Source: Clostridiales bacterium
GTDB lineage: Bacteria; Bacillota_A; Clostridia; Oscillospirales; Oscillospiraceae
Assembly (NCBI GenBank): GCA_019410105.1
Contig: DXTB01000017.1
Location: 1 to 18,614 of the forward strand
DNA: 18,614 bases
Reading direction: 5' to 3'
The notes below the pieces were generated by a model. It saw only the letters and a program-made list of their open reading frames with translations. It searched no databases and was not told where the DNA came from. Each line of letters starts with the position of its first letter. The first letter of the stretch is position 1. Positions 1-7,240 of this stretch are shown in pieces. Made by a program: the position numbers and the translations under genes.

Positions 1-3000
1 CCGGAGAAGCGGGTGGAGCTCCACCTGCACACCACCATGTCCTCCATGGATGCCCTCACCCAAGTGAGCCCCAAGGCGGGGCCGGACAAGAACGTGGTCA
101 AGCGGGCGGAAGCGTGGGGCCATCGGGCCATCGCCATCACCGACCACGGCGTGGCCCAGGCATTCCCCGACGCATGGCACTCGGCCAAGAAGATCAAGGT
201 GCTTTACGGCGTGGAGGCGTACTTCATCAATGACGTGGACGACCGGGTGGTGGTACACGGGGACAAGGAACAAGACTTTACGGGTGATATCGTCTGTTTC
301 GACATTGAGACTACCGGTCTGGACAAGCGGCGGGATGTAATCACCGAGATCGGAGCGGTGGTACTGCGGAACGGGGAGGTGGTGGAGCAGTTCTCCACGT
401 TTGCTGATCCTGAACGGCCTCTGACCCGCGAGATCACCGAGCTTACCGGCATTACCGACGAGATGCTGAGGGGAGCCCCCTCCCAGGCGGAGGCCATAAA
501 TGCCTTTCTGGACTTTGTGGGGGAGCGCCCGCTGGCCGCCCACAATGCGGAGTTCGACATGGGCTTCATCGCCGAGGGGTGCCGCCGCATGGGCCGCCCC
601 TTCGACAGCACCTCCATCGACACGCTGATTCTGGCCCAGAACCTGCTGCCGGAGCTGGGCAAGCACAAGCTGGACATCGTGGCGGAGCACCTGAACCTGC
701 CCGCCTTCAACCACCACCGGGCCTATGACGACGCGGCTACGGTGGGCTATATGCTGGTACCTTTCTTCGAGATGCTGCGGGACAGGGGTGTACATACCCT
801 CCAGCAGATCAATCCGGCTATGGCCAGGCTGCGTACCGGGGGCAAGGCCCGCCGCCAGCCCAAGCACCTAATCGTGCTGGCCAAGAACCAACTGGGCCTA
901 CGCAATCTCTACAAGCTCATCTCGGCCTCTCACCTGGACCACTTCAAACGCTACCCCATCATGCCCAAGAGCCTGATCAACCAGCACCGGGAGGGACTCA
1001 TTATCGGCTCGGCCTGCGAGGCCGGAGAGCTGTTTCAAGCAGTTGTAAAGCGGAAAGACTTTGCGGAGCTTAAGCGCATTGCCTCCTGGTACGATTTCCT
1101 GGAGATTCAGCCTCTGTGCAACAATGCCTTCATGCTGCGCAAGGGTATGGTGCAGAGCCAGGAGGAGCTGAAGGACTTCAACCGCACCATCGTATCCCTG
1201 GGCGAGGCGCTGGACAAGCCTGTGTGCGCCACCGGCGACGTCCATTTCCTGGACCCGGAGGACGAGATCTACCGCCACGTCCTGCTGGCCTCCAAGGGCT
1301 TTGAAGATGCCGACTCGTCTCTGCCCATCTACTTCAAGACCACCACCGAGATGCTGGAGGAGTTTGCCTATTTGGGGAAGGAGAAGGCCTATGAGGTGGT
1401 GGTGCGCAACACCAATCTGGTAGCCGACTGGTGTGAGGACGTAGTGCCTCTGCCCCAGGGGCTGTTCGCCCCCAAGATCGAGAACTCAGCGGAGGAGCTG
1501 ACCAGCCTGGTCTGGAGGAAAGCAAAAGCCCTTTACGGTGAGGAACCGCCCAAAATCGTGGTGGACCGCATCAATGCCGAGCTGGGCGACATCATCAAGT
1601 GCAAGTACGACGTCATTTATATGTCGGCCCAGAAGCTGGTGCAGGACTCCCTGGCCCACGGCTACCTAGTGGGCTCCCGTGGCTCCGTGGGCTCGTCCCT
1701 GGTAGCCTTCATGTCGGGTATCACGGAGGTGAACTCCCTGCCGCCCCACTACCGCTGTCCCAAGTGCAAGCACTCGGACTTCGACACCGCCAAAGAGAAG
1801 GGGATCGGCTGCGGCGCGGACATGCCAGACGCGGTGTGCCCCGTCTGCGGAACGCCCTACGCCAAGGACGGCTTCAACATCCCCTTCGAGACCTTCCTGG
1901 GCTTCGGCGGCGACAAGGTGCCCGACATCGATCTGAACTTCTCCGGCGAATATCAGGCCAACGCCCACCGGTACACCTTTGAGCTGTTCGGGCAGACCCA
2001 CGTGTTCCGGGCGGGCACCATCGGCACCGTGGCAGAAAAGACCGCCTTCGGCTATGTCAAGAAGTACATGGATGAGCGGGGAAGGACGGTAAACCGGGCG
2101 GAGGAGAACCGGCTGGCCCAGGGCTGCACCGGCGTCAAGCGCACCACCGGCCAGCACCCCGGCGGCATGGTGGTCATCCCCCAGAACCGGGAGATCTACG
2201 ACTTCTGTCCGGTGCAGCACCCCGCCGACGATCCCAACAGCGACATCATTACCACTCACTTCGAATATCACTCCATGGAGTCCAACCTGCTCAAGCTGGA
2301 CATGCTGGGCCACGATGATCCCACCATGATCCGCATGCTCCAGGATCTCACCGGGGTGGATCCGCAAAAGATCCCTCTGGACGACCGGGACACCATGAGC
2401 ATCTTCACCTCCTCTGAGGTGCTGGGCTTCGTGGACGACCCCATCCTGGGCCCAACCGGCGCCGTGGCCATCCCGGAGTTCAACACCAAGTTCACCCGCG
2501 GCATGCTGGTGGACACCCAGCCCCACGAGTTTGACATCCTCCTGCGCCTGTCCGGCTTCTCCCACGGAACCGACGTGTGGCTGGGCAACGCCCGGGATCT
2601 GATTGTGGATCAGGGCGTCCCGGTCGGCCAGGCCATCGGCTGCCGCGACGACATCATGCTCTTCCTCATCTCCTGCGGCATGCCGGAGAAGCGGGCCTTC
2701 AAGATCATGGAGTCGGTGCGTAAGGGCCGGGGCCTGCCGGATGGGGCGGAGGAGGAGATGAGGGCCGCCGGCGTACCCGACTGGTACATCGGCTCCTGCA
2801 AGAAGATCAAGTACCTGTTCCCCAAGGCCCACGCGGTGGCCTATGTCATGATGGCCTTCCGCATCGCCTGGTTCAAGGTCCACCGCCCCCTGGCCTTCTA
2901 CGCCGCCTTCTTCTCCATCCGGGCCAAGGCCTTCGACGCCACCTTCATGTGCCAGGGGATGGATGTGTGTAAGGCTAAAATGCGGGAGATTGAGAGCAAG

Positions 3001-3360
3001 GAGAAGCCCTCTCCCGTGGAGGAGGATATTTTGGTCACCCTTGAGGTGGTCTATGAGTTCTATCTGCGGGGGTTCACCTTTGAGCACATGGATCTCTACC
3101 GCTCTCACGCGGTCAACTTCCTGCCAGACAATGAGAAGGGAAGCCTGCTGCCCCCCTTCACCTCTGTGCCTGGTCTGGGCGAGACGGCGGCCTGGTCTAT
3201 CATGGAGCAGCGGGAGGGAAAGCGGTTTATATCCATCGAGGAGTTTTCCGCAGCCTGTCCCAAGGTCTCCAAGACCCACATCGAGCAACTCAAGGCCGCT
3301 GGTGCTCTGGACGGCATGCCGGATACGAGTCAGATTACCCTGTTCGACGGACTGTTTTAA
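1..3360 (+). CDS. polC: DNA polymerase III alpha subunit, Gram-positive PolC type (5' end outside window)
   Basis: Replicative polymerase with built-in proofreading. The frame is open from base 1 and enters in the middle of the protein, so the GTG at 13 is not the start. 1119 residues are visible; PolC is usually about 1430-1450. In window residue numbers: the PHP domain begins at once (HLHT) and is split, as in all PolC, by a DEDD 3'-5' exonuclease with FDIETTGL (D101, E103), HNAEFD (D186) and H239-x4-D244. The PHP domain resumes near residue 280. The palm has GSRGSVGSS and PDIDLNFSG (catalytic D642, D644). A four-cysteine Zn-type site is C586/C589/C613/C616. The protein ends with QITLF (1111-1115), a beta-clamp-binding motif of the kind found at PolC C-termini. 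The OB and N-terminal domains lie upstream of the window. The last 50 bp of this region recur 179 bp downstream. Confidence 0.97.
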   Translation, partial: PEKRVELHLHTTMSSMDALTQVSPKAGPDKNVVKRAEAWGHRAIAITDHGVAQAFPDAWHSAKKIKVLYGVEAYFINDVDDRVVVHGDKEQDFTGDIVCFDIETTGLDKRRDVITEIGAVVLRNGEVVEQFSTFADPERPLTREITELTGITDEMLRGAPSQAEAINAFLDFVGERPLAAHNAEFDMGFIAEGCRRMGRPFDSTSIDTLILAQNLLPELGKHKLDIVAEHLNLPAFNHHRAYDDAATVGYMLVPFFEMLRDRGVHTLQQINPAMARLRTGGKARRQPKHLIVLAKNQLGLRNLYKLISASHLDHFKRYPIMPKSLINQHREGLIIGSACEAGELFQAVVKRKDFAELKRIASWYDFLEIQPLCNNAFMLRKGMVQSQEELKDFNRTIVSLGEALDKPVCATGDVHFLDPEDEIYRHVLLASKGFEDADSSLPIYFKTTTEMLEEFAYLGKEKAYEVVVRNTNLVADWCEDVVPLPQGLFAPKIENSAEELTSLVWRKAKALYGEEPPKIVVDRINAELGDIIKCKYDVIYMSAQKLVQDSLAHGYLVGSRGSVGSSLVAFMSGITEVNSLPPHYRCPKCKHSDFDTAKEKGIGCGADMPDAVCPVCGTPYAKDGFNIPFETFLGFGGDKVPDIDLNFSGEYQANAHRYTFELFGQTHVFRAGTIGTVAEKTAFGYVKKYMDERGRTVNRAEENRLAQGCTGVKRTTGQHPGGMVVIPQNREIYDFCPVQHPADDPNSDIITTHFEYHSMESNLLKLDMLGHDDPTMIRMLQDLTGVDPQKIPLDDRDTMSIFTSSEVLGFVDDPILGPTGAVAIPEFNTKFTRGMLVDTQPHEFDILLRLSGFSHGTDVWLGNARDLIVDQGVPVGQAIGCRDDIMLFLISCGMPEKRAFKIMESVRKGRGLPDGAEEEMRAAGVPDWYIGSCKKIKYLFPKAHAVAYVMMAFRIAWFKVHRPLAFYAAFFSIRAKAFDATFMCQGMDVCKAKMREIESKEKPSPVEEDILVTLEVVYEFYLRGFTFEHMDLYRSHAVNFLPDNEKGSLLPPFTSVPGLGETAAWSIMEQREGKRFISIEEFSAACPKVSKTHIEQLKAAGALDGMPDTSQITLFDGLF

Positions 3361-3364
3361 CCGG
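3315..3364 (+). repeat. 50 bp direct repeat, copy 1 (polC 3' end)
   Basis: This stretch covers the last 14 polC codons, the stop and four bases beyond. It is identical base for base to 3494-3543. Identity stops abruptly on the left. On the right it decays into weak similarity. It is not a known repeat family that I recognise. Confidence 0.95.
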
Positions 3365-3493
3365 CATGCCGTCCGCTGCCTGTAGCGTCCGAGCGTTTTG
3401 CCGCAGGCAAAACCTCGATGGCGGGGCGAATTGATTTCGTCCCGCCAGATGGAGGGAAACGGGACCCCAGGGACGGCGCGGCCGCCCCTGGGC
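3365..3493. repeat. 129 bp hairpin-rich segment between the polC-end repeats
   Basis: It contains three consecutive foldable palindromes. GTTTTGCC (3395-3402) pairs with GGCAAAAC (3406-3413) across a 3-base loop. An 11 bp stem, 3420-3430 with 3436-3446, has one G-U pair and loop TTGAT. CCCAGGG pairs with CCCTGGG around a GC-rich core near 3475-3491. No T-run follows, so these are not typical terminators. Together with the flanking 50 bp repeats it resembles a small non-coding dispersed element or the product of a local duplication. The polC-ferritin gap (3361-3672) holds this segment, the second repeat copy and the ferritin promoter, and no gene-sized ORF that looks real. Confidence 0.6.
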
Positions 3494-3543
3494 CATGCCG
3501 GATACGAGTCAGATTACCCTGTTCGACGGACTGTTTTAACCGG
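3494..3543 (+). repeat. 50 bp direct repeat, copy 2 (duplicated polC terminus)
   Basis: Perfect second copy of 3315-3364. It keeps an ATG (3495) in frame with the polC C-terminus and the TAA, so it could encode the 14-residue peptide MPDTSQITLFDGLF. No Shine-Dalgarno sequence precedes that ATG (upstream bases are CCCCTGGGC), so translation is doubtful. Confidence 0.95.
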
Positions 3544-3609
3544 TATCCTGTCCTCTGTTGCCTACGGCCATTGTTAGGGCGCAGAGGAATTTCTGAGTGG
3601 AATTTACAG

Positions 3610-3638
3610 TTGTAACAGAATAAAATCCGTGGTATTCT
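3610..3638 (+). promoter_or_regulatory. candidate sigma-A promoter of ferritin
   Basis: TTGTAA (3610-3615), a 17-base spacer and TATTCT (3633-3638) lie 35 bp before the ferritin ATG, in a locally A/T-rich stretch. Each box matches consensus at four positions. No convincing Fur box was seen. The SD AGAAAGGAG follows at 3654-3662. Confidence 0.5.
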
Positions 3639-3672
3639 TATGCCATCCAGATGAGAAAGGAGTGTATTTATT

Positions 3673-4185
3673 ATGCTGAACGAAAAAGTTGCCTCTCTGC
3701 TGAACGAGCAGATCAATAAGGAGTTCTACTCCGCTTACCTGTATCTGGAGTTCTCCGCCTACTTCGAGGACGAGGGACTGGACGGCTTCGCCAACTGGTA
3801 CAAGGTGCAGGCGCAGGAGGAACGGGATCACGCCATGCTTATGTTCCAGTATCTCCAGAACAACAGCCACCGCCCGGTGCTGGAGGGCATTGCCAGGCCC
3901 ACCGCCGCCCCCAACGGCAGGCTGGAGGTGCTCAAGGCCGGCCTGGCCCATGAGCAGTATGTCACCAATCTGATTCACACGATCTACGATGCAGCCTATG
4001 AGGTCAAGGACTTCCGCACCATGCAGTTCCTGGATTGGTTTGTCAAAGAGCAGGGCGAGGAGGAGAAGACCGCCGAGGATATGATCAAAAAGATGGAGCT
4101 CTACGGCGACGATGCCAAAGGCCTCTACATGCTCAACAGTGAGCTGGCGGGCCGCACCTATGCAGCTCCCAGTCTGGTACTGTAA
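3673..4185 (+). CDS. ftnA: non-haem bacterial ferritin (iron-storage protein)
   Basis: Oxidises Fe2+ at a di-iron centre and stores it as a mineral inside a cytoplasmic 24-subunit shell. At 170 aa it is the usual FtnA length. The ferroxidase ligands are all present at the positions numbered as in E. coli FtnA: E17, Y24, E50, H53, E94, E126/Q127 and E129/E130. The motif EERDHA (49-54) marks the second helix. The start is set by AGAAAGGAG 10 bases upstream. The gene is monocistronic: its own promoter candidate is upstream, a strong hairpin lies downstream, and the next gene is convergent. The symbol is by family; a paralogue could carry another name. Confidence 0.95.
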   Translation: MLNEKVASLLNEQINKEFYSAYLYLEFSAYFEDEGLDGFANWYKVQAQEERDHAMLMFQYLQNNSHRPVLEGIARPTAAPNGRLEVLKAGLAHEQYVTNLIHTIYDAAYEVKDFRTMQFLDWFVKEQGEEEKTAEDMIKKMELYGDDAKGLYMLNSELAGRTYAAPSLVL

Positions 4186-4206
4186 CCTGTAGTTGAAACT
4201 GTAGAC

Positions 4207-4243
4207 AAGGTGGGTGCCCTGCTATGGACAGGGCACCCACCTT
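4207..4243. terminator. bidirectional hairpin between convergent genes
   Basis: A perfect 15 bp stem (4207-4221 with 4229-4243) and a 7-base loop sit between the ends of ferritin (+) and the peptidoglycan-binding gene (-). The outer pairs are A/T but there is no long T-run on either strand. It probably serves both genes. Confidence 0.75.
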
Positions 4244-4259
4244 ACACATATATGCCGCG

Positions 4260-4820
4260 TCAGGGCATAAAAAGCTCAGGCCGCGTAGTCCAGGGCGACT
4301 GGGCGCTGGTGACAAACATAGTATAGAGGCGGCTGAGGGTATTCCAGCTCTCCTGATCCAGCGTCCCGGTTTCCGGACGGTGATTCAGATGTTGAATCCA
4401 CTTGATGTTGTGCTCGGTGGCGGCATTGTTTACCCCGGAGACATCACAGGTTTCCACGCCGTTCAGGACCCGAGACAGCCCGCAGAACATGGACTGCACC
4501 AGGTTAAGATGAACGCTGGCCTCACCCGGTGCGACGGAAAACTCTGGACTTGGAAAGCTGCGGGTGGGCAGCGGAGTGAGGCGGGAAACCACCTGGTGAT
4601 ACAAGGAAACGATAGCGTCCCAGGTGGCCTGGTTTACCTGTCCGGTGACCGGAGGGAAAAATTCCCTCTGAAAGAGCATGACGGCCTCTAGGGTGCGTTC
4701 GCCGAAAATTCCGTCCGGCGTGAGACGGGGGAGGAAGGGGTAAGCGAAAGAAATGGTGCGCAGCATGGTTTGGAGGCTGCGTACGGGCTGTCCAATCAGG
4801 TGGAGTTGGGAGCGAATCAT
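4260..4820 (-). CDS. protein with two peptidoglycan-binding (PG_binding_1-like) repeats
   Basis: 186 aa with no signal peptide, membrane segment or recognisable catalytic domain. Two repeats of about 65 residues resemble PG_binding_1. The first (about 8-70) has the hallmark DGIFGERTLEAVMLFQ and ends with TW; the second (about 96-165) is more divergent and contains SGVNNAATEHNIKWIQ and SW. Such domains bind peptidoglycan or spore cortex. The ATG overlaps the stop of the upstream gene as ATGA (4817-4820), so the two are probably translationally coupled and act together. It looks like an extension of the neighbour's C-terminal repeat array encoded as a separate polypeptide. Exact role unknown. 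Confidence 0.85.
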   Translation of the reverse strand: MIRSQLHLIGQPVRSLQTMLRTISFAYPFLPRLTPDGIFGERTLEAVMLFQREFFPPVTGQVNQATWDAIVSLYHQVVSRLTPLPTRSFPSPEFSVAPGEASVHLNLVQSMFCGLSRVLNGVETCDVSGVNNAATEHNIKWIQHLNHRPETGTLDQESWNTLSRLYTMFVTSAQSPWTTRPELFMP

Positions 4821-6037
4821 GTGGCGTCTTCTCCTCTCTCGTCGGTGCTGCCCAGTGTCATGGGTTGGCCGGGGTACTGGGTCAGGCTGGTGGCTTCGCT
4901 CTCGGGAAGCTCCGGCCGGAACTGCTCTGGGATGACATTGGTATATTGGCTCATGGTATCCACTATGCCGACATAAAATCGGTAGAGTGCGGCCCAGGTG
5001 TCCTCGCCTACAACGCCGTCTTGGTACAGACCAGCCATCTGTTGAAGAGCCAGGACTGCGTTTTGGGTGGATTGCCCGAAAATCCCGTCCACAGCCACCG
5101 GGGGGATGTTATTATAAAACTCCGCCACCACAGAGAGAAGGTACTGTATTACCTTGACATTTTCTCCGGTGTCGCCGAGGGAAATGGTATCGGGGCGGTT
5201 GACGGGCACCAAGGTGGTGTAGAAGGTCTGACCCTCGCTGACCAGCTCCGCCAATTCCAGAACGCCCACGTACAGAAAGACCAGCTTATACCAGGTGGCG
5301 TTTCCAACGACTCCGTCCGGCGTCAGGCTGAAAATCTGCTGGAATTTGATGACCGACTGCTCGGTGGACGCTCCGAAGATCCCGTCCACCGGCTGAACCT
5401 TCGGAATAGCGGGGTAATCGCGGGAGATGCGGTTGAGCATGGTCTGGATGCGCACCACCGGCTCCCCCCGGTCGCCCAGCCGCACCGGAGTTCCGGGGTA
5501 GGAGCTGCGGATACCCATGACAGGAGCATTGTTCACGATCTCGATATTGTCGCCATAATAGTTTCGCAGGATGGTGACGGAGTCGGCGCCCTGCTCTGCC
5601 ATGGCCTGGCTGCCCCACTGGGAGAGACCGTCGCAGGTGGTGGTGGTGCCGTTGCAAAATTTGGCTGCCAGGGGCTCCACAAAGCCGGTGCGCCGTATGT
5701 AGGAATTGAAGATCTCATCCACCATCTGGCTGATGTTCTCAAAAATGTTGCGCCCTTTGATGAATTTCTGGTCGTAGGCCGTGCTGGCGGTGATGTTGAA
5801 GGGGTAGCCGCGGCTGGGGTAATATTCGGTATATACCCGGTTGAGGGCAAACGAAATAATCGCCAGGATGTTTGCCCGGATAGCCGCCGGCTCCCAGGTG
5901 GGATAGATCTCGCTGGAGGCCACATTCTTAACGTATTCCGGGAAGGAAACCGTCACATTTTCCGCAGCGGCGCTGGGGGCGCCCAGATGCACGGTGATGT
6001 ACTGTGGGACATAGGGCGTTACAGGTGTGGTCGGCAT
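4817..6037 (-). CDS. SpoIID-like domain protein with two peptidoglycan-binding domains
   Basis: 406 aa. The N-terminal half (about 30-168) resembles SpoIID/LytB, the lytic transglycosylase family that cleaves denuded glycan strands during engulfment. It has ASSEIYPTW with E43 at the place of the catalytic glutamate, followed by a helix like the family's ALKAQAVAART segment, and GLSQWGSQAMAEQG (137-150) followed by ILRNYYG. Two PG_binding_1 domains follow (about 185-260 and 283-355), each with DGIFG...ST and DGVVG..TW. No signal peptide or TM helix is visible, unlike membrane-bound SpoIID, so it may be cytosolic to the mother cell, exported another way, or released by lysis. The start is fixed by AAGGAGG, which overlaps the upstream gene's TAA. 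Activity is inferred, not shown. Confidence 0.8.
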   Translation of the reverse strand: MPTTPVTPYVPQYITVHLGAPSAAAENVTVSFPEYVKNVASSEIYPTWEPAAIRANILAIISFALNRVYTEYYPSRGYPFNITASTAYDQKFIKGRNIFENISQMVDEIFNSYIRRTGFVEPLAAKFCNGTTTTCDGLSQWGSQAMAEQGADSVTILRNYYGDNIEIVNNAPVMGIRSSYPGTPVRLGDRGEPVVRIQTMLNRISRDYPAIPKVQPVDGIFGASTEQSVIKFQQIFSLTPDGVVGNATWYKLVFLYVGVLELAELVSEGQTFYTTLVPVNRPDTISLGDTGENVKVIQYLLSVVAEFYNNIPPVAVDGIFGQSTQNAVLALQQMAGLYQDGVVGEDTWAALYRFYVGIVDTMSQYTNVIPEQFRPELPESEATSLTQYPGQPMTLGSTDERGEDAT

Positions 6038-6049
6038 GGGGGTACCTCC

Positions 6050-6439
6050 TTACAGATCCTGGGGTGGAATATCCACGATCTCCCCCCGGGTAGACGACGA
6101 GGTCTGCTCCGGCAGGGGAATCAGCTCCAGCTCCTGTAGTGTTTCCGTATTAGGAAAGACCTGGACATTCTCCACCAGAAGCATCTCATAGCCCGGTACC
6201 TCCACCCAGATGTCACAGACGGCGAAGGGGGACTCTGTCCCTGGGGATTCACTGGCAGACGGCTCGGGTGTGGCGACGCGGATCGGCGCGGTGCGTCCGT
6301 TTTCGTCCGTCACCCGTAAGGCCAGCAGCGTATGCCGCCCGCCACCCGCCCTCTGCGTCACCGCTACAGTAGCACCCGGCACCGGGAGCTGGGCCCGGGA
6401 GGTATATACGCGGGTGACAATGGTTCCAATCGAGGCCAA
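6050..6439 (-). CDS. small beta-sandwich (carboxypeptidase regulatory-like) protein
   Basis: 129 aa, first gene of a three-gene operon. VYTSRAQLPVPGATVAV and VTDENGRTAPI are typical of carboxypeptidase-regulatory-like / prealbumin-like beta-sandwich domains, here probably residues 5-110. The C-terminus is Ser/Thr- and Pro-rich. No signal peptide or catalytic residues are seen. I choose TTG at 6439: AAGGAGG ends at 6448, giving an 8-base spacer, whereas the nearby ATG at 6446 is out of this frame and only one base from the SD. Only 12 bases separate its stop from the SpoIID-like gene, and its TAA forms part of that gene's SD. Function unknown; a structural or adaptor role with the peptidoglycan-binding partners is likely. 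Confidence 0.75.
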   Translation of the reverse strand: MASIGTIVTRVYTSRAQLPVPGATVAVTQRAGGGRHTLLALRVTDENGRTAPIRVATPEPSASESPGTESPFAVCDIWVEVPGYEMLLVENVQVFPNTETLQELELIPLPEQTSSSTRGEIVDIPPQDL

Positions 6440-6460
6440 TTGGCATTCCTCCTTTTCCTC

Positions 6461-6487
6461 ACTCTATGCACCGGACCGGAAGGCGGT
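6461..6487 (-). promoter_or_regulatory. weak candidate mother-cell sigma (SigE/SigK-like) promoter
   Basis: On the minus strand AC (6487-6486), 17 bases, then CATAGAGT (6468-6461) fits the AC-N16/17-CATANNNT pattern of SigK-type promoters. The pattern is short, and the predicted start would fall almost on the SD, so this is tentative. Confidence 0.25.
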
Positions 6488-6503
6488 TCCAGGGAAAAGA
6501 ACG

Positions 6504-6532
6504 TTGACATCGGCCCCTCTTTCGAGTAAACT
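6504..6532 (+). promoter_or_regulatory. candidate sigma-A promoter of rex
   Basis: A consensus TTGACA (6504-6509), a 17-base spacer and TAAACT (6527-6532) lie 75 bp before the rex ATG. No clear Rex operator (TTGTTAA-N4-TTAACAA type) overlaps it. The divergent operon starts at 6439. Confidence 0.65.
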
Positions 6533-6607
6533 GAATAGGAATCTTGCAGCGGAACGGGCGAGTTACGTGCGGTACCGCTTTGGAACAAGAAGAAGAGTGA
6601 TGGAGCT

Positions 6608-7240
6608 ATGAAAAAAGATAAAGTGTCCAGTGCGGTGATACGTCGCCTCCCACGGTACTACCGCCACCTGAACGACCTCTATTTGGCCGGTGTGGAGCGC
6701 ATTTCATCCAACGCGCTGGGCAAATCCATGGGGCTGACCGCCTCACAGATCCGGCAGGATCTCTCCTGCTTCGGCGGGTTCGGCCAGCAGGGCTACGGCT
6801 ATAATATTGAAAATCTGCGGGGGGAGATTTCCGACATTCTGGGTATGAACCGCGGCCACAACGCGGTCATTCTGGGGGCGGGCAACTTGGGCCGGGCCCT
6901 GATGGAAAACTTTCACTTCGAGCGCTCCGGTGTGGCGCTTTCGGCCGCCTTTGATGTGGCGCCGGATGTGGTTGGGCAGAGACTCTCCGGGGTGCCGGTC
7001 CACCACGTGGATCAGTTGGAGGAGTATCTGGGCCAGCATCCGGCCAGCATCGGGGTGCTGACGGTTCCCCGGAGCGTGGCCAACCGGATCGCCGGTCGGC
7101 TGGTGGCCTCCGGCGTGAAAGGAATCTGGAATTTCACCAATATTGAGCTGACGGTGGACGCGCCGGACATAGTGATTGAGAACGTCCACTTTGCCGACAG
7201 CCTGTTGGCGCTGAGCTATATGATTTCGGAGGTACCATGA
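6608..7240 (+). CDS. rex: redox-sensing transcriptional repressor Rex
   Basis: Dimeric repressor that senses the NADH/NAD+ ratio and controls fermentation and respiration genes. 210 aa, the normal length. The N-terminal winged helix (about 1-80) contains SSNALGKSMGLTASQIRQDLSCFG and the conserved G-rich stretch GGFGQQGYGY. The Rossmann domain starts at VILGAGNLGRAL (GxGxxG at G90-G95) and includes the typical PDIVIENVHFADSLLAL near the C-terminus. SD TGGAG precedes the ATG. Its TGA overlaps the ATG of the SLH-domain gene by 4 bp, so both are expressed as one unit; that pairing is unusual for Rex and gives no clear hint of a shared pathway. Confidence 0.96.
   Translation: MKKDKVSSAVIRRLPRYYRHLNDLYLAGVERISSNALGKSMGLTASQIRQDLSCFGGFGQQGYGYNIENLRGEISDILGMNRGHNAVILGAGNLGRALMENFHFERSGVALSAAFDVAPDVVGQRLSGVPVHHVDQLEEYLGQHPASIGVLTVPRSVANRIAGRLVASGVKGIWNFTNIELTVDAPDIVIENVHFADSLLALSYMISEVP

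Noticed and set aside
1666..3288. 540-codon open frame antisense to polC
   Set aside because: It is a shadow of the G+C-rich polC codons; the sense strand has all catalytic motifs and the antisense product has no recognisable fold.
3395..3413. polC terminator at GTTTTGCC/GGCAAAAC
   Set aside because: Stem is only 8 bp with a 3-base loop and no T-run after it; it is better seen as part of the repeated hairpin segment.
4865..6139. 424-codon plus-strand frame over the SpoIID-like gene
   Set aside because: The minus-strand frames show PG-binding motifs, SDs and gene overlaps; the plus-strand frame has none.
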